Part shown: positions 52,734-61,120 of the stretch, piece by piece
How the letters are laid out: each line of letters opens with the position of its first letter
Position numbering within the stretch: the first letter of the stretch is position 1
Origin: 40CM-2-70-7 sp035505915
GTDB taxonomy: Bacteria > Gemmatimonadota > Gemmatimonadetes > Gemmatimonadales > GWC2-71-9
DNA length: 64,000 nucleotides
Assembly (NCBI GenBank): GCA_035505915.1
Contig: DATJQI010000024.1
Location: 1-64,000, forward strand
Direction: 5' to 3'
Notes under the pieces: generated by a model
Databases searched by the model: none
The model's input: the letters and a program-made list of their open reading frames with translations, nothing else
What the model was told of the DNA's origin: nothing
Translations under genes and position numbers: made by a program

Positions 52734-53983
52734 GCTTCTTTCTTCTGGCGGGGCCGTTCGGTGACGAGCAGGGGCTGGCGGCCCGCGGTGACGCACTCGG
52801 CGGTGATGGCCACTTCCCGGACGTCGTCGCGGCCGGGGAGGTCGAACATGATTTCGGTCATCATCTCTTCGAGGATGGCGCGGAGGCCGCGCGCGCCGGT
52901 GCCCCGCTTGATGGCCTTCTGCGCGATGGCCTTCAGCGCGTCCTTCTCGATGGTGAGCCGGACGTCCTCCAGCTCGAAGAGCTTGGCGTACTGCTTCGTG
53001 AGGGCGTTCTTCGGCTCCACGAGGATCCGCACCAGCGACTCTTCGTCGAGCGCGTCCAGCGGCACGGTGACGGGGAGCCGGCCCACCAGCTCCGGGATCA
53101 GGCCGTAGCGGAGCAGGTCGTCGGGCTCGACGTCCACGAAGGGGTTCTTCTTGCGCTTCTCGGCTTCCCCCGCGGCCACTTCTTCCTTGCTGAAGCCGAT
53201 CTGCCGCCGGCCGGTGCGGGACTCGATGATCTTCTCGAGGCCGTCGAAGGCGCCGCCGCAGATGAAGAGGATGTCCTTGGTGTTGACCTGGATGTATTCC
53301 TGCTGCGGGTGCTTCCGGCCCCCCTGGGGCGGGACCGAGGCCACGGTGCCTTCGAGGATCTTCAGCAGGGCCTGCTGCACGCCTTCACCCGACACGTCCC
53401 GGGTGATGCTCGGGTTCTCGGATTTCCGGGCGATCTTATCGATCTCGTCGATGTAGACGATGCCGCGCTCGCACTCGGTGACGTTGAAGTCCCCGGCCTG
53501 CAGCAGCCGCTCCAGGATGTTCTCCACGTCCTCGCCCACGTACCCGGCTTCGGTGAGCGTGGTGGCGTCGGCGATGGTGAAGGGGACGTCGAGGATGCGG
53601 GCCAGGGTCTGCGCGAGCAGGGTCTTGCCCACGCCGGTGGGGCCGATCAGGAGGATGTTGCTCTTGTCGAGCTCGACGTCCGACTCCCGGCCGTTCGAGT
53701 GCGAGTTGATGCGCTTGTAGTGGTTGTAGACGGCGACGGCGAGGGTCTTCTTGGCCTTTTCCTGCCCGATCACGTACTGGTCCAGGACGTCCTTGATTTC
53801 TTGCGGCGTGGGGACCTGGGTGATCGCTTCGGCGACCTCGCGCTCCTCGTCCTCCGCCAGGATCTCGTTGCAGAGGGCGATGCACTCATTGCAGATGTAC
53901 ACGGACGGCCCGGAGATGAACTTCCGGACGGAGTCCTTGGACTTGCCGCAGAAGGAGCAGCGCAGGTGCTTGTCGTGAGACAT
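52730..53983 (-). CDS. clpX: ATP-dependent Clp protease ATP-binding subunit ClpX
   Basis: 417 residues, normal length. ClpX unfolds tagged proteins and feeds them to ClpP. The N-terminal zinc domain has RCSFCGKSKDSV and VYICNECIALC. Walker A is GPTGVGKTLLAQTLARILD near residue 115, then GYVGEDVENIL, Walker B VYIDEIDKIARKS and sensor regions. GRLPVTVPLDALDEESLV and KAIKRGTGARGLRAILEEMM are the C-terminal lid. The IGF loop that grips ClpP reads RRQIGFSKEE. ATG at 53983 was chosen over the earlier in-frame start. It lies 40 bases after clpP in a tig-clpP-clpX order. Confidence 0.97.
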   Translation of the reverse strand: MSHDKHLRCSFCGKSKDSVRKFISGPSVYICNECIALCNEILAEDEEREVAEAITQVPTPQEIKDVLDQYVIGQEKAKKTLAVAVYNHYKRINSHSNGRESDVELDKSNILLIGPTGVGKTLLAQTLARILDVPFTIADATTLTEAGYVGEDVENILERLLQAGDFNVTECERGIVYIDEIDKIARKSENPSITRDVSGEGVQQALLKILEGTVASVPPQGGRKHPQQEYIQVNTKDILFICGGAFDGLEKIIESRTGRRQIGFSKEEVAAGEAEKRKKNPFVDVEPDDLLRYGLIPELVGRLPVTVPLDALDEESLVRILVEPKNALTKQYAKLFELEDVRLTIEKDALKAIAQKAIKRGTGARGLRAILEEMMTEIMFDLPGRDDVREVAITAECVTAGRQPLLVTERPRQKKEA

Positions 53984-54023
53984 GCCGGCTAGTATGGGAA
54001 GTGGGCCCGGTCGGCGCAAGGCC

Positions 54024-54644
54024 TCAGGGCTTCTTCCCGCCCTCCAGGTCCTTCAGCTGCGCGATGACGTTGTCGATCAGGCCGTATTCCTTGGCCTCTT
54101 CCGCGGACATGAAGCGATCGCGGTCCATGTCCTTCTCGATCTGGTCCAGGGGCTTCCGGGTGTGCTTGGCGTACAGCTCGTTCAGCTTGCTCCGGAGATA
54201 GATGATCTCGCGGGCCTGAATCTCGATGTCCGCCGCCGTACCCGACGCGCCGCCCGAGGGCTGGTGCATCATGATCCGCGCGTGCGGCAGGGCCGAGCGC
54301 TTGCCGGTCGTGCCGGCGGTGAGGAGGAAGCTCCCCATCGACGCCGCCATCCCCATGCAGATGGTGTTCACCGGGGCGCGCAGGAACTGCATCGTGTCGT
54401 AGATCGCCATGCCGGACGACACGAGCCCGCCGGGCGAGTTGATGTAGAGGTAGATGTCCCGCTCGGGATTGTCGGCGTCCAGGAAGAGCAGCTGGGCGAT
54501 GATGATGTTCGCCACCGTGTCGTCGATGGCGGTGCCCAGGAACACGATGCGGTCCATCAAGAGGCGCGAGAAGATGTCGTACGTCCGCTCGCCCCGGCTG
54601 GACCGCTCGATGATGTACGGCGGGTAGATGGTGCCGACGGTCAT
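54024..54644 (-). CDS. clpP: ATP-dependent Clp protease proteolytic subunit ClpP
   Basis: 206 residues, normal length. ClpP forms the barrel-shaped serine protease of the ClpXP complex. The catalytic triad is visible: Ser in GMAASMGSFLLTAG (about residue 101), His in ARIMMHQPSGGASG (about 126), and Asp in the helix TRKPLDQIEKDMDRDRFM (about 175). YLYINSPGGLVSSGMAIYD is the substrate-binding strand. The ATG overlaps the tig stop (ATGA). Order tig-clpP-clpX is the common bacterial arrangement. Confidence 0.97.
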   Translation of the reverse strand: MTVGTIYPPYIIERSSRGERTYDIFSRLLMDRIVFLGTAIDDTVANIIIAQLLFLDADNPERDIYLYINSPGGLVSSGMAIYDTMQFLRAPVNTICMGMAASMGSFLLTAGTTGKRSALPHARIMMHQPSGGASGTAADIEIQAREIIYLRSKLNELYAKHTRKPLDQIEKDMDRDRFMSAEEAKEYGLIDNVIAQLKDLEGGKKP

Positions 54645-55885
54645 GCATTCTCCACGGTGGACTGCGACAGAAGGAAGGTAAACACCTTCTCCTCGGTGAG
54701 GCCCCGCTCGAGGTCGCGGAGCCGCTTGGCTTTCTCGAGCGACGCGTACAGCTCCCGCGCCGGCTGGCCGCGGCGCGCCGCCAGCTCTTCGATCCGGGCG
54801 TCCAGCTCGGCTTCGGTGGCGGCGAGGTGGTTGGTCTCCACTACGTAGTCGAGCACCAGGTCCCGGCGCACCTGCGCCTCGGCCACCGAACGCATCTCGG
54901 CGGCGAACTGTTCCCAGCGATCCTCCGGGATCCCGTAGGCCTGGGCGTACACCGCCAGCGCGCGGTTCACCAGCGGGGCGGGCGCCACCACCTGATTGGC
55001 CGCGACGATCTGCTCGATCAGCGCCTGGCGCACGTTCGAGTCCGCCTGCCGCTCGGCCTCCTTCTCGAGGTCGGTGCGCACGGCGGTCCGGAGCGCCTCG
55101 AGGGAATCGAAGTCGCCCACCTCGCGCGCGAAGGCGTCGTCCAGGGGCGGCAGCTCCTGCCGCTTCACCTCGGTCAGCGTGATCCGCACGTCACGGGACT
55201 GCCCGCGCTTCGCCTCCTCCGGGAAGTCGGCCGGGAACTTCACGGTGGCGTCCACCGTCTCGCCCGGCAGCAGCGTCATCACGCGCTCCTCGACGTCCGG
55301 AATGGCCCGCCCCTCGCCCAGCACGAACTGATAGGGCTGGGCGTCCTTGATCTCGTCGCCCTCGCGCTGCGCCAGCGTGATGTGCACCAGGTCCTTGGGT
55401 TTGGGCTTCTCGCCGGTGAGCGGGGTCCAGGGCGCCTTCTGATCACGCAGATCGTTGAGCTGGGCCTCGACCTGGTCGGCGGTCACTTTCGGGACGGTCC
55501 GCTTCAGCGTGAACGCGCCGAGCCGCTCGAGCTTGAGGTCGGGCTTCACCTCGACGTGGAACTCGAAGGTGACCGGCGTGCCCTGCTCCCATTTCAGGTT
55601 GTGGATGTGGGGGTCCGCGATGGGCTTGAGCTTCTCCTGATCCACGGCGGCCTTCCAGCTCTCCTGGAGGATCTCCTGAAGAGCCTGCTGCCGGATATCC
55701 TCGGCGAAGCGCTTCTTCACGACGGCCGAGGGAGCCTTGCCCTTCCGGAACCCCGGCAGCCGGGCGCGCGACTGGTACGCGCGCGTGGCGCGCTCCTCGG
55801 CGGCCCGGACGTTTTCTTCGGGGACCTTCACGGCCAGCGACGCGGCGCCGGGCTCGGAAGCGGTCTTGGTGATCTCGATGTCCAT
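54641..55885 (-). CDS. tig: Trigger factor chaperone
   Basis: 414 residues. Trigger factor binds nascent chains at the ribosome exit; it also has a prolyl isomerase domain. The ribosome-docking motif lies in RARLPGFRKGKAPSAVVKKR (about 43-62). The PPIase region covers about 155-240 (GDEIKDAQPYQFVLGEG) and the C-terminal chaperone helices about 250-414. ATG at 55885; a longer in-frame start upstream would add residues without family support. TAGATT lies 10 bases before the ATG. tig leads the tig-clpP-clpX-engB run. Sequence is more divergent than the downstream Clp genes. Confidence 0.93.
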   Translation of the reverse strand: MDIEITKTASEPGAASLAVKVPEENVRAAEERATRAYQSRARLPGFRKGKAPSAVVKKRFAEDIRQQALQEILQESWKAAVDQEKLKPIADPHIHNLKWEQGTPVTFEFHVEVKPDLKLERLGAFTLKRTVPKVTADQVEAQLNDLRDQKAPWTPLTGEKPKPKDLVHITLAQREGDEIKDAQPYQFVLGEGRAIPDVEERVMTLLPGETVDATVKFPADFPEEAKRGQSRDVRITLTEVKRQELPPLDDAFAREVGDFDSLEALRTAVRTDLEKEAERQADSNVRQALIEQIVAANQVVAPAPLVNRALAVYAQAYGIPEDRWEQFAAEMRSVAEAQVRRDLVLDYVVETNHLAATEAELDARIEELAARRGQPARELYASLEKAKRLRDLERGLTEEKVFTFLLSQSTVENA

Positions 55886-55964
55886 GAGGCGGGGAAATCT
55901 AACTATGTCGGGAGCCGGGAGCGGGGAGCCGTCGGAGTCGGGGAAGTGCAAGCTCCGTGCGGTC

Positions 55965-56483
55965 CTAGACGCCCCGCTTCAGCGACCGGATCCGGTGATG
56001 GGGCTTCTCCGGCCCGACGTCCTCCTCCCGGATGACGCTGACGGCGCCGTCCGGCTCGAGGGCGGCCAGGCGCACATCCTCGATGGATCCGACGCCGTGC
56101 TCGCGGAGCGCCTGCATCAGCTCGTCGGAGGTGATGTGCTCCCGGTCCAGGTGCTCGTGCAGGATCTTCCCGCGGTAGATGAGCAGGACCGCGGAGCCGC
56201 CGAGGAGGCGGGACGCCGCGCGGGAGGAGCGGCGGAAGCGGTCGAGCACCAGGTGCCAGAACAGGAGCACGGCGGCGGCGATCAGGCCGCCCGCGAGGGA
56301 GGTGTCGGGACCCACCATCGCGTTCTGGACCGCGTTCGAGATGATGAGGAGCAGGACGAAATCGAAGGCCGAGAGCTGGCCGAGCTGGCGCTTGCCGGTG
56401 AGCCGGAGCCCCACCAGGACGGCGAGGTACACCACCGTGGTGCGGAGAGCGATGTTGAGCAGAACGTCCCAGGGGGCGCCCAC
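55965..56483 (-). CDS. DUF421 (YetF-like) membrane protein
   Basis: 172 residues. Three N-terminal membrane segments (about 8-27, 40-60, 66-86) and a cytoplasmic DUF421 domain. SAFDFVLLLIISNAVQNAMV near residue 39 and GKILHEHLDREHITSDELMQ near 105 are the family signatures, with VRLAALEPDGAVSVI after. YetF-like proteins are membrane proteins of unclear role. The GTG start lies seven bases after TAGATT on the minus strand and lacks a ribosome site, so it is probably leaderless. Confidence 0.9.
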   Translation of the reverse strand: MGAPWDVLLNIALRTTVVYLAVLVGLRLTGKRQLGQLSAFDFVLLLIISNAVQNAMVGPDTSLAGGLIAAAVLLFWHLVLDRFRRSSRAASRLLGGSAVLLIYRGKILHEHLDREHITSDELMQALREHGVGSIEDVRLAALEPDGAVSVIREEDVGPEKPHHRIRSLKRGV

Positions 56484-56490
56484 GGACGCG

Positions 56491-56496
56491 AATCTA
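56491..56496 (-). promoter_or_regulatory. Candidate -10 box of the DUF421 gene, leaderless arrangement
   Basis: TAGATT on the minus strand (56496-56491) is seven bases before the GTG at 56483, with no ribosome-binding site between. A -35 is not obvious. It lies in the 18-base gap after the YdeI-like gene. Confidence 0.35.
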
Positions 56497-56501
56497 CGGA
56501 C

Positions 56502-57110
56502 TCAGCGCTTCTTTGACAGTGGGCGTCGCTGCGGGTGGAGCGTCTTTCCCTCGCCCAGCATCCGGACGAAGTGCGCGATCCGGCGAGCCCGCGTCTCCGG
56601 CTGCTTCGCGGTGGTGACCCGGAACAAAATGGCGTACCGGTTCTGGCTCGACAGCGCGGCGTAGTGTGCTTTCGCCCGGGGGTGCCGGGACAACGCCCGC
56701 GCGAGGTCGGGGGGGATCCGGCCCACGCGCTGCGGCTGGTAGGCGGCGTCCCAGCGGCCGTCGGCCTTGGCGGCGGCGACCGCGGCGTGGCCGCCCTTCC
56801 GCATCCGGCCGGCGGCGATCAGCAGCTCGACTTTCCCGCAGTTGATCTTCGACCAGATGCTCCGCCTCCCCCGGGGCGTGAATTTTTGCAGGAAGCTCAG
56901 GTGATCGTGGCTGAGCTTCTTGCTGTCGATCCAGCCGTGGCACAGGGCGACGTCCAGGGCTTCGACGTAGGTGACCGACGTGAGCGCCACGTCCTTCTTC
57001 GCGATGCGGAGCCAGAGGCCGGAGGACCGGTCGAAGTTCCGCGCGAGCCAGACCTCCCAGTGCCGCGCGCTCCTGAAGAGCCGGATCGGGTAGTCGGTCG
57101 GCGGCGTCAC
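56502..57110 (-). CDS. YdeI/OmpD-associated family protein
   Basis: 202 residues of the YdeI (bacteriocin-protection) family. SARHWEVWLARNFDRSSGLW at the start, then VTYVEALDVALCHGWIDSKK, FTPRGRRSIWSKINCGKVEL and the C-terminal RRIAHFVRMLGEGKTLHP are the family motifs. Members are cytoplasmic proteins; some were found to raise resistance to membrane-active peptides, but the biochemical role is unknown. GTG at 57110, five bases after the chrA stop, so it is in the chrA transcript. A longer in-frame extension upstream overlaps chrA and has no support. Confidence 0.85.
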   Translation of the reverse strand: MTPPTDYPIRLFRSARHWEVWLARNFDRSSGLWLRIAKKDVALTSVTYVEALDVALCHGWIDSKKLSHDHLSFLQKFTPRGRRSIWSKINCGKVELLIAAGRMRKGGHAAVAAAKADGRWDAAYQPQRVGRIPPDLARALSRHPRAKAHYAALSSQNRYAILFRVTTAKQPETRARRIAHFVRMLGEGKTLHPQRRPLSKKR

Positions 57111-57115
57111 GTGTC

Positions 57116-58228
57116 CTACGCTCCGGCCGAGAAGAGCAGTCCCACCGCCGCGCCCCCCAGCACCAGCCAGGCGGAATTGACGCGGGTCCGGAAGAGCAGG
57201 GCGGCGGCGATCAGCGCCATCAGGCTGGTCCGCCAGTCGACCAGGGCGTCGCGCGAGAGCTGCCAGGTGACCACGGCCATGAGGGCGAGCGACGCGACGT
57301 TGACGCCATCCAGCACCCGGCCCGCGGTCGCCGAGCGCCGCAGCCAGGGGACGAGGGGCCCGCTGACGGCGACGTAGAAGAACGCGGGGGCGAAGATGCC
57401 GGCGGTCGCCGTCGCGGCGCCGCTCGCGCCGTGGATCAGGTACCCCACGAATGTCGCCGTGGTGAAGACGGGGCCGGGGGTGATCTGCCCCACGGCGACG
57501 GCGTCGAGCAGCTGCCGGGACGTGATCCAGTGCAGGTGCTCCACGAAGTCGGCGCGGAGGAACGCGAGCAGGACGTACCCCGACCCGAAGAGCACGGCTC
57601 CGATCTTCGCGAACGCGAGAAAGATTCCGCCGAGCGTCGCCGGGAGCACGGCGCCGAGTCCGAGGGGCAGCGGGAGGGCGAGGGCCGTGGCGCGGGAGCG
57701 AGGGGCTCCGGCCGCGAGGATTCCGCCGCCGGCGAGCACGATCATTTCGTTCACGCGGAGGAAGGTGGCCGTGATGGCCACCGCGCCGAGGAGGGCGAGC
57801 GGCCACGATTTCACCGCGGTGCGGCCGAGACGCCAGAGGGCCTGGAGGACGACGGCGATGACGACGGGCTTCACGCCGTAGAGGAGGGCGCCGGCGGCCG
57901 GGAGCGTGCCGTAGCGGACGTAGGCCCACGCGATGACGGTGACGATGAGCGCGGCGGGGAGGATGAACGACAGGCCGGCGACGAGGAGTCCTCGGAATCC
58001 GGCCCGCGCCCACCCGACGTGGATGGCCATCTCGGTGGAGTTCGGGCCCGGGATCAGGTTGGTGGCGCCCAGGTAGTCGAGAAACTCCGCGTGCGTGAGC
58101 CACCCGCGCCGGCGCACGACCTCTTCTTCCATCATCGCGATGTGGGCGGCGGGGCCGCCGAAGGCGGTGGTGCCGAGTTTGAGGAAGAGGAAAGCGAGTT
58201 CCCGCAGCGGAGTCTTGGGCTCCGTCAC
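57116..58228 (-). CDS. chrA: Chromate transporter ChrA
   Basis: 370 residues, the full two-domain form. CHR domain 1 contains LGTTAFGGPAAHIAMMEEEV and ATNLIPGPNSTEMAIHVGW (about residues 17-75). Domain 2 contains KIGAVLFGSGYVLLAFLRAD and VGQITPGPVFTTATFVGYLI (about 213-275). About ten hydrophobic segments are predicted. ChrA proteins export chromate from the cytoplasm. The GTG start overlaps the cupredoxin stop (GTGA), so both are one unit. Chromate resistance fits the oxyanion theme of the ars genes just upstream, but physiological substrate should be tested, as some CHR proteins move sulfate. Confidence 0.93.
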   Translation of the reverse strand: MTEPKTPLRELAFLFLKLGTTAFGGPAAHIAMMEEEVVRRRGWLTHAEFLDYLGATNLIPGPNSTEMAIHVGWARAGFRGLLVAGLSFILPAALIVTVIAWAYVRYGTLPAAGALLYGVKPVVIAVVLQALWRLGRTAVKSWPLALLGAVAITATFLRVNEMIVLAGGGILAAGAPRSRATALALPLPLGLGAVLPATLGGIFLAFAKIGAVLFGSGYVLLAFLRADFVEHLHWITSRQLLDAVAVGQITPGPVFTTATFVGYLIHGASGAATATAGIFAPAFFYVAVSGPLVPWLRRSATAGRVLDGVNVASLALMAVVTWQLSRDALVDWRTSLMALIAAALLFRTRVNSAWLVLGGAAVGLLFSAGA

Positions 58229-58650
58229 GAGCCCGGGCCGGCGAGGACCACGAGCTGCCCGCTCATCATCGGAGCGTGGGTCGCGAGGTTGCACTGAAAG
58301 GGGTAGATGCCCGGCGCGCCGACCGGGTAGCGGACCGTCCTGGTGCTCTGCCCCGGCAGCGCCACCGAGAAGCCCGGGAGCACGAACGTGTGGGCGTCGT
58401 CTTCCGGGTTGACGAAGGTGATCTCGAGGGTGTCGCCGGCGTACGCGGTGAGGGTGCTGGGGATGAAGGCGTAGACCTCCTTCCCGGCGAGCACGCCCTG
58501 GGCCGCGAAATCGGCCTTCAGGAACGGGTAGATCGCCGTCATCTCTTTGGTGAGGAGCGGGACGGCCGTGACGGTGACGGCGCGGGTGCGGGGGGTGTAG
58601 GGCGGCCGGCACGCGGCGAGCAGGAGCAGCAGGGCGAACGCTTTGGGCAT
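58225..58650 (-). CDS. Cupredoxin-like lipoprotein
   Basis: 141 residues. The signal MPKAFALLLLLAACRP ends in lipobox LAAC. The copper site looks intact: His in EDDAHTFVLPGF near residue 98, then Cys, His and Met in FQCNLATHAPMMSGQLVV near 122-132, the pattern of type-1 copper proteins such as plastocyanin-like electron carriers. LEITFVNPE precedes the first ligand. The product should be a membrane-anchored copper electron-transfer or copper-handling protein on the outer face. ATG start nine bases from the tRNA 3' end; co-transcribed with chrA. Confidence 0.85.
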   Translation of the reverse strand: MPKAFALLLLLAACRPPYTPRTRAVTVTAVPLLTKEMTAIYPFLKADFAAQGVLAGKEVYAFIPSTLTAYAGDTLEITFVNPEDDAHTFVLPGFSVALPGQSTRTVRYPVGAPGIYPFQCNLATHAPMMSGQLVVLAGPGS

Positions 58651-58658
58651 GGAGTCAG

Positions 58659-58740
58659 TGCGACCGGAGGGAGTCGAACCCTCACGGGAGGTCCCACAGG
58701 ATCCTAAGTCCTGCGCGTCTGCCAGTTCCGCCACGGTCGC
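58659..58740 (-). tRNA. tRNA-Leu (anticodon UAG)
   Basis: On the minus strand the molecule starts GCGACCG and its 3' end CGGTCGC closes a seven-base acceptor stem with discriminator A. The anticodon arm is CAGGA-CTTAGGA-TCCTG with anticodon TAG. The long variable arm (about 58682-58698) and the T arm with GGTTCGACTCC identify a class II leucine tRNA. CCA is not encoded. A TATTCT at 58754-58749, eight bases before the 5' end, is a likely -10. It lies between arsC and the cupredoxin gene. Confidence 0.95.
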
Positions 58741-58780
58741 AAGCCTAGAGAATACGTCGGAGCAGGAGGTCGGGGGAAGA

Positions 58781-58795
58781 GAAGCCCGCGGCTTC
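58781..58795 (-). terminator. Weak hairpin at the end of arsC
   Basis: GAAGCC and GGCTTC (arms 58781-58786 and 58790-58795) form a short hairpin overlapping the arsC stop codon, with TCTTCCCC after it on the minus strand. The tract is C-rich rather than T-rich, so termination would be weak. It may separate the ars transcript from tRNA-Leu. Confidence 0.3.
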
Positions 58796-59279
58796 AGCTC
58801 TGGCCGATCGCCTTGAGCTTCGCCTCCAGCGCCAGCCGCTCCAGCTTCTCGATCGGCAGGGCGAGCAGGAGATCGATCCGCCGCGCGATCAGCACGTACG
58901 CGTCCCGGAACGCTTTCCGGGCGGCCTCCGCGCCCACCGTCTCGGCGGGATCCGGCATGCCCCAGTGCGCCAACACGGGCTGTCCCGGGAAAATCGGGCA
59001 GGACTCCTTCGCTTTGTCGCAGACGGTGATGACGAAGTCCCAGGACTCGCGCTCCAGCCCGTGCACGGTGCGGGGCGCGTGGCCATGCCACTCGATCCCG
59101 TGCTCCCGAAGGGTCTCGATGGCGAGGGGATTCACCCGCGCCGCCGGGTTCGATCCGGCACTCTCGGCGCGGAACCGGCCCTGGCCGCGGTCATTGAGAA
59201 TGGCCTCGGCCATCTGGCTGCGGGCCGAGTTACCCGTGCAGAGAAAGAGCAGCCGGAATTCACGAGGCTTCGTGGCCAT
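58794..59279 (-). CDS. arsC: Arsenate reductase (thioredoxin-coupled, low-molecular-weight phosphatase type)
   Basis: 161 residues. Reduces arsenate to arsenite using thioredoxin. The P-loop FLCTGNSARSQMAEAIL near residue 12 contains the first Cys; the second and third are in VCDKAKESCPIFPG (Cys about 86 and 93), giving the three-Cys relay. HWGMPDPAETVG is the family Asp loop. ATG at 59279 was chosen over the earlier in-frame start, which lies inside the aquaporin gene. It overlaps that gene's end by 20 bases and is the last gene of the ars run. Confidence 0.94.
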   Translation of the reverse strand: MATKPREFRLLFLCTGNSARSQMAEAILNDRGQGRFRAESAGSNPAARVNPLAIETLREHGIEWHGHAPRTVHGLERESWDFVITVCDKAKESCPIFPGQPVLAHWGMPDPAETVGAEAARKAFRDAYVLIARRIDLLLALPIEKLERLALEAKLKAIGQS

Positions 59280-59931
59280 GAGCTGTCCCCTGACGAAGGT
59301 ATGCGTACGTGGGCACCGCGAGCGCGGCGCCGGCGAGGGGGCCGACCCAGTAGATCCAGTGCCCGGTCCAGACATTCGAGGCCAGTGCCGGACCGAGCGA
59401 CCGGGCGGGGTTCAGGCTCGCGCCGGTCAGCGGTCCGCCCATCAGGGCGTCCATCGCCACCGTCAACCCGACGGCGAGCCCGGCCACCGGGCGTGAGACG
59501 CGGGCATCGGTGGCGACCGCCAGCACCACGAGCATCAACACGAAGGTGAGGACGGCCTCCACCACGACTCCCGGCACGACGCCGATCGCCGGCCGGGTGG
59601 CGGCGGCGGCCGCCGCCGGGCCGAGCAGGGCACGCAGCAGGAAGGCCGCCGCGATCCCACCGGCGATCTGGCTCGCGACATACGGCGCCGCCTCGCGCGC
59701 GGGAAACCGTCCGCTCAGGGTGAAGCCCGCGGTCACGGCCGGGTTGAAGTGCGCTCCGGAGACGTGACCCAGCGCGTAGACGCCGACGAGAATGGCGAAG
59801 CCGAAGGCCAGCGCCACGCCGACCGGTGTCACCGATCCGGGGGCCCACGCATTCGCGGCCGCCGCCCCCGGGCCGATGAACACGAGCACGAAGGTCCCGA
59901 TCGCTTCCGCGGCGTACCGGGGGCCCCTCAC
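59260..59931 (-). CDS. Aquaporin-type channel in the arsenic cluster (AqpS-like)
   Basis: 223 residues of the MIP family, six membrane segments. Both NPA boxes are intact: HVSGAHFNPAVTAGF near residue 61 and LTGASLNPARSLGPALASN near 174. The GTG overlaps the arsM stop (GTGA) and the end overlaps arsC. In Sinorhizobium meliloti an aquaglyceroporin, AqpS, beside arsC lets arsenite formed by ArsC leave the cell. The position here makes the same role the best inference. The pore-lining residues that decide between water, glycerol and arsenite were not checked. Confidence 0.9.
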   Translation of the reverse strand: MRGPRYAAEAIGTFVLVFIGPGAAAANAWAPGSVTPVGVALAFGFAILVGVYALGHVSGAHFNPAVTAGFTLSGRFPAREAAPYVASQIAGGIAAAFLLRALLGPAAAAAATRPAIGVVPGVVVEAVLTFVLMLVVLAVATDARVSRPVAGLAVGLTVAMDALMGGPLTGASLNPARSLGPALASNVWTGHWIYWVGPLAGAALAVPTYAYLRQGTAHGHEAS

Positions 59932-60752
59932 GCCGGCTTTCGTCCTCTGATGAAGGCGCCCATGATCCGCCCGCTGACCTCGCGGGCGATCACATCCGTG
60001 TCGAGTCCCGCACCGGCGAGCACGGCCCGGGCGTCTTCGAAGGCGTAGATCCGCGTCGGCTCGATGTCGACATCGGTGAATCCGGCGCGGGTGAGCAGCT
60101 CCCGGAACTCGGATTCCTCGAGCGCCCCCGCGACGCACCCGACCCAGAGCTCCATGCTCTGGCGCACCGCGGGCGGGACCTCGCCCCGGATGACCACGTC
60201 CGAGACGGCGAAGCGTCCGCCCGGCTTGAGCACCCGGAACGCTTCGGCCAGGACCCGTCGCTTGTCGGCGGACAGATTGATGACGCAATTGGAGATGACG
60301 ACGTCGGCGTGGGCGTCCGGGAGGGGGATGGCCTCGATGGATCCCTTCAGAAATTCGACGTTGTCGAGGCCGGCTTTCCGCTGGTTCTCGCGGGACAGCG
60401 CCAGCATTTCGTCCGTCAGGTCCACCCCGTATGCCTTTCCGCCGGGCGCGACCCGGCGCGCGGAGAGGAGCACGTCGATGCCGCCACCCGAGCCGAGGTC
60501 GACGACGACGTCGCCCGGGTGGAGCTCGGCGAGGGCGGTGGGGTTGCCGCAGCCCAGGGACGCCAGGACGGCGTTCTCCGGCAGCTGGGCGACCTGGTCG
60601 GGGGCGTAGAGGTTGTCGCTCACCGGGTCACACCCGCCGCCACAGCACGCGGACGCGGCCGAGTCGCCGGCCACGATCTTGAGCGCCGCGGCGCCGTACT
60701 TCTCCCGCACGGTCTTGGTGATCAGCTCGGCATCGGTCACGGGTCTCTCCAT
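59928..60752 (-). CDS. arsM: Arsenite S-adenosylmethionine methyltransferase
   Basis: 274 residues. ArsM methylates As(III) to volatile or excreted methylarsenicals. The SAM site is DVVVDLGSGGGIDVLLSARR near residue 82, and GVDLTDEMLALSREN follows. Arsenic-binding Cys residues are present: a cluster ASACCGGGCDP near 34-41, the Cys in VISNCVINLSADKR near 156, and that in ELWVGCVAGALEESEF near 206. Start ATG. An ArsR-type inverted repeat lies directly before the start, in the 35-base gap after arsR, so arsM may have its own regulated promoter as well as read-through. Confidence 0.95.
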   Translation of the reverse strand: MERPVTDAELITKTVREKYGAAALKIVAGDSAASACCGGGCDPVSDNLYAPDQVAQLPENAVLASLGCGNPTALAELHPGDVVVDLGSGGGIDVLLSARRVAPGGKAYGVDLTDEMLALSRENQRKAGLDNVEFLKGSIEAIPLPDAHADVVISNCVINLSADKRRVLAEAFRVLKPGGRFAVSDVVIRGEVPPAVRQSMELWVGCVAGALEESEFRELLTRAGFTDVDIEPTRIYAFEDARAVLAGAGLDTDVIAREVSGRIMGAFIRGRKPA

Positions 60753-60754
60753 TG

Positions 60755-60770
60755 ATCAAGATTGGTTGAT
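60755..60770 (-). promoter_or_regulatory. Second ArsR operator before arsM
   Basis: ATCAA-N6-TTGAT (60755-60770), the same layout as the operator before arsR. It lies 3 bases from the arsM ATG. TTGACC (60781-60776) 17 bases upstream of TGATCA could be a -35, but the -10 is poor. The repeat suggests direct control of arsM by ArsR. Confidence 0.6.
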
Positions 60771-60787
60771 ATGTTGGTCAAAAAAAA

Positions 60788-61114
60788 TCACGAGCAACAG
60801 GCGGCCCGACAGCTGCCCGCATGCGCTCCGGGTTTTACGGCCCGGGCGAAATCGGCGATCTGGTCGAGTGCGTCGGCGTCCAGCGTGTAGTAGCTCCAGC
60901 GGCCCTCGCGGCGGTCCGCAACCAGCCCGGCATCCTTGAGCACGCGCAGGTGGAACGACAGGCGCGACTGGGCCGCGTCGAGCGACGCCTGGAGCTCGCA
61001 GACGCAGCGCTCCCCGTGCGAGAGCATCTCGACGATCTTGAGGCGGGTGGGATCCGACAGCGCGTGAAACCAGCCGGCGGCGCGCGTCGCGGAGGGAAGA
61101 GTGGCGGTCGTCAC
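60788..61114 (-). CDS. arsR: ArsR-family arsenic repressor
   Basis: 108 residues. Winged-helix repressor that leaves DNA when it binds As(III). The metal site is ERCVCELQASLDAAQSRLSF near residue 35 with the CVC pair, matching the ArsR type with Cys in alpha-3, and the DNA-binding helix AAQSRLSFHLRVLKDAGLV follows. The C-terminal CRAACCS adds further Cys residues. GTG start at 61114, six bases after a TATGAT box, so the mRNA is probably leaderless. The operator lies between the -35 and -10. Confidence 0.95.
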   Translation of the reverse strand: MTTATLPSATRAAGWFHALSDPTRLKIVEMLSHGERCVCELQASLDAAQSRLSFHLRVLKDAGLVADRREGRWSYYTLDADALDQIADFARAVKPGAHAGSCRAACCS

Positions 61115-61120
61115 GCCGTA

